Shown here: piece by piece, positions 61,136 through 64,000 of the stretch
Layout of the letters: each line of letters starts with the position of its first letter
Numbering within the stretch: position 1 is the first letter of the stretch
Source: Nomia melanderi
Taxonomy: Eukaryota; Arthropoda; Insecta; Hymenoptera; Halictidae
Direction: 5' to 3'
Assembly: GCF_051020985.1 (NCBI RefSeq)
Contig: NC_134999.1
Location: 10,974,001-11,038,000, forward strand
Length of the DNA stretch: 64,000 bases
Translations under genes and position numbers: made by a program
Notes under the pieces: generated by a model
The model's input: only the letters and a program-made list of their open reading frames with translations
Told to the model about the DNA's origin: nothing
The model's database searches: none

Positions 61136-61385
61136 TTAACCCTTTGTACTCCGAATTTCTTTTGCATTTGTTCCTCGGTAATTCTATATTATTACAATAC
61201 TTTATTTGAAATGCGTGTTAAAAAATAGTTAGTTCGTAGAGAGTAGTGTAAACGATTCTTCTTAGTAGTAATATTGAAAATAACTTAATAATATAATCTA
61301 TTTTAAAAATATCTTGACGAAGAAACACACCTGTTAATAAAACTGATGTCGAGTTACGCTCGACATAGGAGCGCAAAGGGTTAAA
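61136..61385. mobile_element. piggyBac-like MITE, CCCTTTGYRCTCC ends
   Basis: TTAA at 61136-61139 is followed by CCCTTTGTACTCCGAATTTC. The right end reads GGAGCGCAAAGGG before TTAA at 61382-61385, giving 250 bp. The 13-bp termini match at all but two positions. The size is close to the 56892 copy but the interior is less similar. A small hairpin, GTCGAG-TTACG-CTCGAC (about 61348-61365), sits just inside the right end. No transposase frame. Confidence 0.65.
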
Positions 61386-64000
61386 TGTTGGATAGTTTTT
61401 ATGAGTATGGAATTTTTGTATTTAGTGTGTAATTTAAAATGTTGGAGTTAGGAAAAAGATTGATTTTTAGGTGTTGAATGAAATTATGTTTTAGTAAAGG
61501 GGAGATAGTGAATAGAATGGAATTGCTGTTTATAAATAGCCGGGAATGGTGCAACGGTCAATGCGTGAAATATTTGCAAATTGAGTCATCCTTTCATGAA
61601 ACGAAAAGAAAGTCTGAGGCCCTTAAGGATCGAAACGCTACTATAACATACCGTAGAGATATGTTTTACAACGGCAATGAATTCCGTGCCTCTCCCATTC
61701 GCCATTGTCTGCGTTGCTTTTATATGGATTTCATTACCGTATTATTAGCATTGCCCTGTCCACGATGCAATAAAGTAGATATTATTATTACTACCGATTA
61801 CTTCCGGTGGACGTTGCGTGCAGCTCTGAACGATCCGCAAAATGTTCCTGCGAAACAGCCGTTAGAGTTCCCATCATCATCGTTGTGAGGGATCTTGCTT
61901 CATGGAAAGGGGATTCAACTTCAAACGTTTAAAAAGAAGTGTCTCAAGCCATTGAAAGATTCACGTGTAATAAGATCTCTAAAGAGTTTAAGAACCAGAA
62001 AATATATCTCTAATGAGTTTCTCATTTAAAAGGAAAAATAATCTTCAAAGAATTCGAAATAAAAAAAAAATAATTCTAATGGATCCAAAAAGAATGAAAT
62101 CAAGAATCAGAAAAAACAGATCTATTCAACTAATTTAATAGAGAAGAAAACAAAAGGGAGATGTAACTGATATAAAACGGAAGTCTAAAGAATCAAGAAT
62201 AACGCATCAAGCAAATACAAAAAGACGAACAAAACATAAAGATATGTAACAAAAAGAATCAGGAAAAAGTTCATGGAAGAGATTGCGAGAATTGAGGAAG
62301 GAATGTTTACAAACGATCGCGAATATCGCGCAAAAAACGGCGCGAGAGGTAAATGGGAAGGCCCCTTGATGATGCGAGGCGAAGTCAGTACTGCATCTCG
62401 GCGGCCTGGAGAGGCCAGCGTAGCCTCGTATAAGAGAACAAGGTCTCGAGCGTGGTTAAAGTGTTCGACCGCAGTGTCGGGCAGGTGTGTTTTGCAGCGA
62501 GGTGCCGTGGCCAGTTGAAGAGGCAAAGAACGGCAACACGTGAATGACCTTCGACCCTGCCAGGCTGCCTGCTATTCCCCCGTTCCTCTTCTTGCGACCG
62601 TGGTGCACGTTTCGCTGCGCATCCCCCTCGCCATTCGCCATTCGTCTTCGTACCTACATGCCGTCGCGTCTCGATTGATTTTCTCTTGCAAACGGGAAGA
62701 CTCACGGCGTACCCTCCTCCTCCTCCTCCCTCCCCCATGGCTGTTTCAAAGCTCTGTCTTGCAAATTTCCCGGAGATTCGATCGTTCGCAGTATTGCACT
62801 CGGGACCAGCAAGATTTCGAAAGTCGTTTGGCAACCAAATAACTTTACTGAGTTTCCGTATTGCTCGTGTATTGGGTTTCACGACCCCTGAACTGATTAT
62901 TGAAGTAAACTATTTAGAGGAGACGTAGTTTATTTCGGTTAGTTAGTTGGTTTCCTAGCACGCCGACGTTATTGTAACCTGCTAGTGGACGGTTTGTATC
63001 TAAATTTATATTTTATAGGTGGAACTTTTGATGATAATTATTGCGGTCAGATTGTTCTTTAATTATGTTGCAATTTAGTTGTCACTAATATTTTTACTAT
63101 TCGTTACTTGTCTCAATGTCCCAATCGAATTGTATGGTAAATTTTGCTGAAAATATATTGTCCTTTGTGCTTTGCATATTGAGATACGCTATAAATCTAG
63201 CAAGTCCGTAGACTATTCATTACCATTATTCATAGGTAATATGTCTTCCAACGCTGTCTTCAAAGTATATATAATTATATATTATAACAATGTTGTTTTC
63301 CAGTCATTAATCAAAACGCCCGATTTCAAATGAGAACCGCTTCAACATTGCAATTCTCACATGACCACCAATCCCAGTAACAACACGATACACATTGTAC
63401 CTGTAGGCGGAGATTACTGGAAGACCTTGAGCAGACAGTTGATTCTGATCCGTTTGTAGTGCCGATACTGAAAAATTCGATTCTAGCAAAGGACTCGGTT
63501 CCTGATCCTGATATTTATCTACATATTTCTTAACCAGCTCACCCTCCGCGGAAAATGGAGAATGAAGAGATCAAGAGACCCGGCCCGAAAATTCCGTTCT
63601 AAATTAATATAAGCGTCACGAATACCAGTAGCTTAGCCTAAGCTGCCAATATTCGTCTCACATTCTTGATTCTAGGTCTTACGTAGGTATTTTAGTAATC
63701 TCCTAATAAAGAGAGGACCTGCACTGATCGATCTCCATTGTGATACATTCTTCAAGACGATAGAGCATTGATCCCTCACAATACATATCAAATATTACTT
63801 TACTGATAAATAACTTAAGAGTCATAAAGCATTAAAACCTCCATATCGTCATACTTCCTTCATCATTCTGCCAGTAACAAAAATCACCAAATAACTCCAC
63901 CTAATAGCACACTAAAACCAAATCATGTTAACCATCGCAACACACAAAAATCGTTAAAACCTCAATTCCAAAACGGAGATTCCTCATCCTCAGAGACATC
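61386..64000. other. Gene-free stretch: AT-rich with one GC block at 62270-62880
   Basis: No gene is supported. Positions 61390-61500 are T/G-rich. Positions 61960-62280 are A-rich with scattered AAAAAGAATCA-like phrases. The block 62270-62880 includes a pyrimidine run (CCTCCTCCTCCTCC near 62714). A 136-codon frame (61478-61888) has six Cys, including CPRC, but no recognised domain. Positions 63770-63970 are strongly A/C-rich, as if a further block lies beyond the window. Confidence 0.6.

Noticed and set aside
61478..61888. 136-codon frame with several Cys, including CPRC, suggesting a zinc-binding fold
   Set aside because: The Cys spacing does not match a finger family I recognise, and the frame length is expected by chance in a window this size.
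1..64000. CRISPR arrays, bacterial operons or prophage
   Set aside because: No regularly spaced direct repeats, ribosome-binding sites or compact gene organisation. The DNA is of animal type.

Overview
This 64 kb window looks like eukaryotic, insect-type DNA, most likely from a hymenopteran and probably a bee. The organism call is an inference from base composition and repeats, not from any gene. The DNA switches between CpG-rich blocks (CpG not depleted; for example 10 CpG in positions 5041-5100, observed/expected about 1.45) and AT-rich stretches. It carries several short TTAA-flanked, piggyBac-like non-autonomous elements and many simple repeats. I found no protein-coding gene, rRNA, tRNA or CRISPR array. 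No open frame shows a recognisable domain, and the longest ones are by-products of low-complexity DNA or of the high-GC blocks, so no CDS is called.

Layout. About 35 to 40 GC-rich blocks (0.4-1 kb) alternate with AT-rich stretches (0.3-1.2 kb) from end to end. Elements and repeats stand out in places: an inverted-repeat element at 756-1061; two abutting TTAA elements from 1733; a purine-rich tract at 4741-4965; a TTAA end at 17091; TTAA/CCCTTTGCACTC elements at 29230, 35096, 56892 and 61136; a (CA)32 microsatellite at 39349; TTAA/CACTAGAACTACC elements at 41862 and 48975; a 700-bp polypyrimidine tract at 46090-46790; an Asp/Asn-codon minisatellite at 51601-51810; a hairpin at 52750-52802; and a homologous pair of GC-block cores at 54824 and 59065.

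The best reading is the interior of a very long intron, or a gene-poor regulatory domain, rather than a gene cluster. Two or three sites on the + strand have a 3' splice acceptor fused directly to a consensus donor (14527/14528, 47616/47617 and, weaker, 5448/5449). This is the form of recursive-splicing ratchet points, and no good minus-strand equivalent was seen. If they are real, the window lies inside a long + strand intron.

The most unusual signal is at a larger scale. Most GC-rich blocks are flanked antisymmetrically: the AT-rich DNA to the left is rich in A and C, and the AT-rich DNA to the right is rich in T and G. This gives a sawtooth strand skew with a repeat of roughly 1-2 kb. I know of no feature type that explains it.
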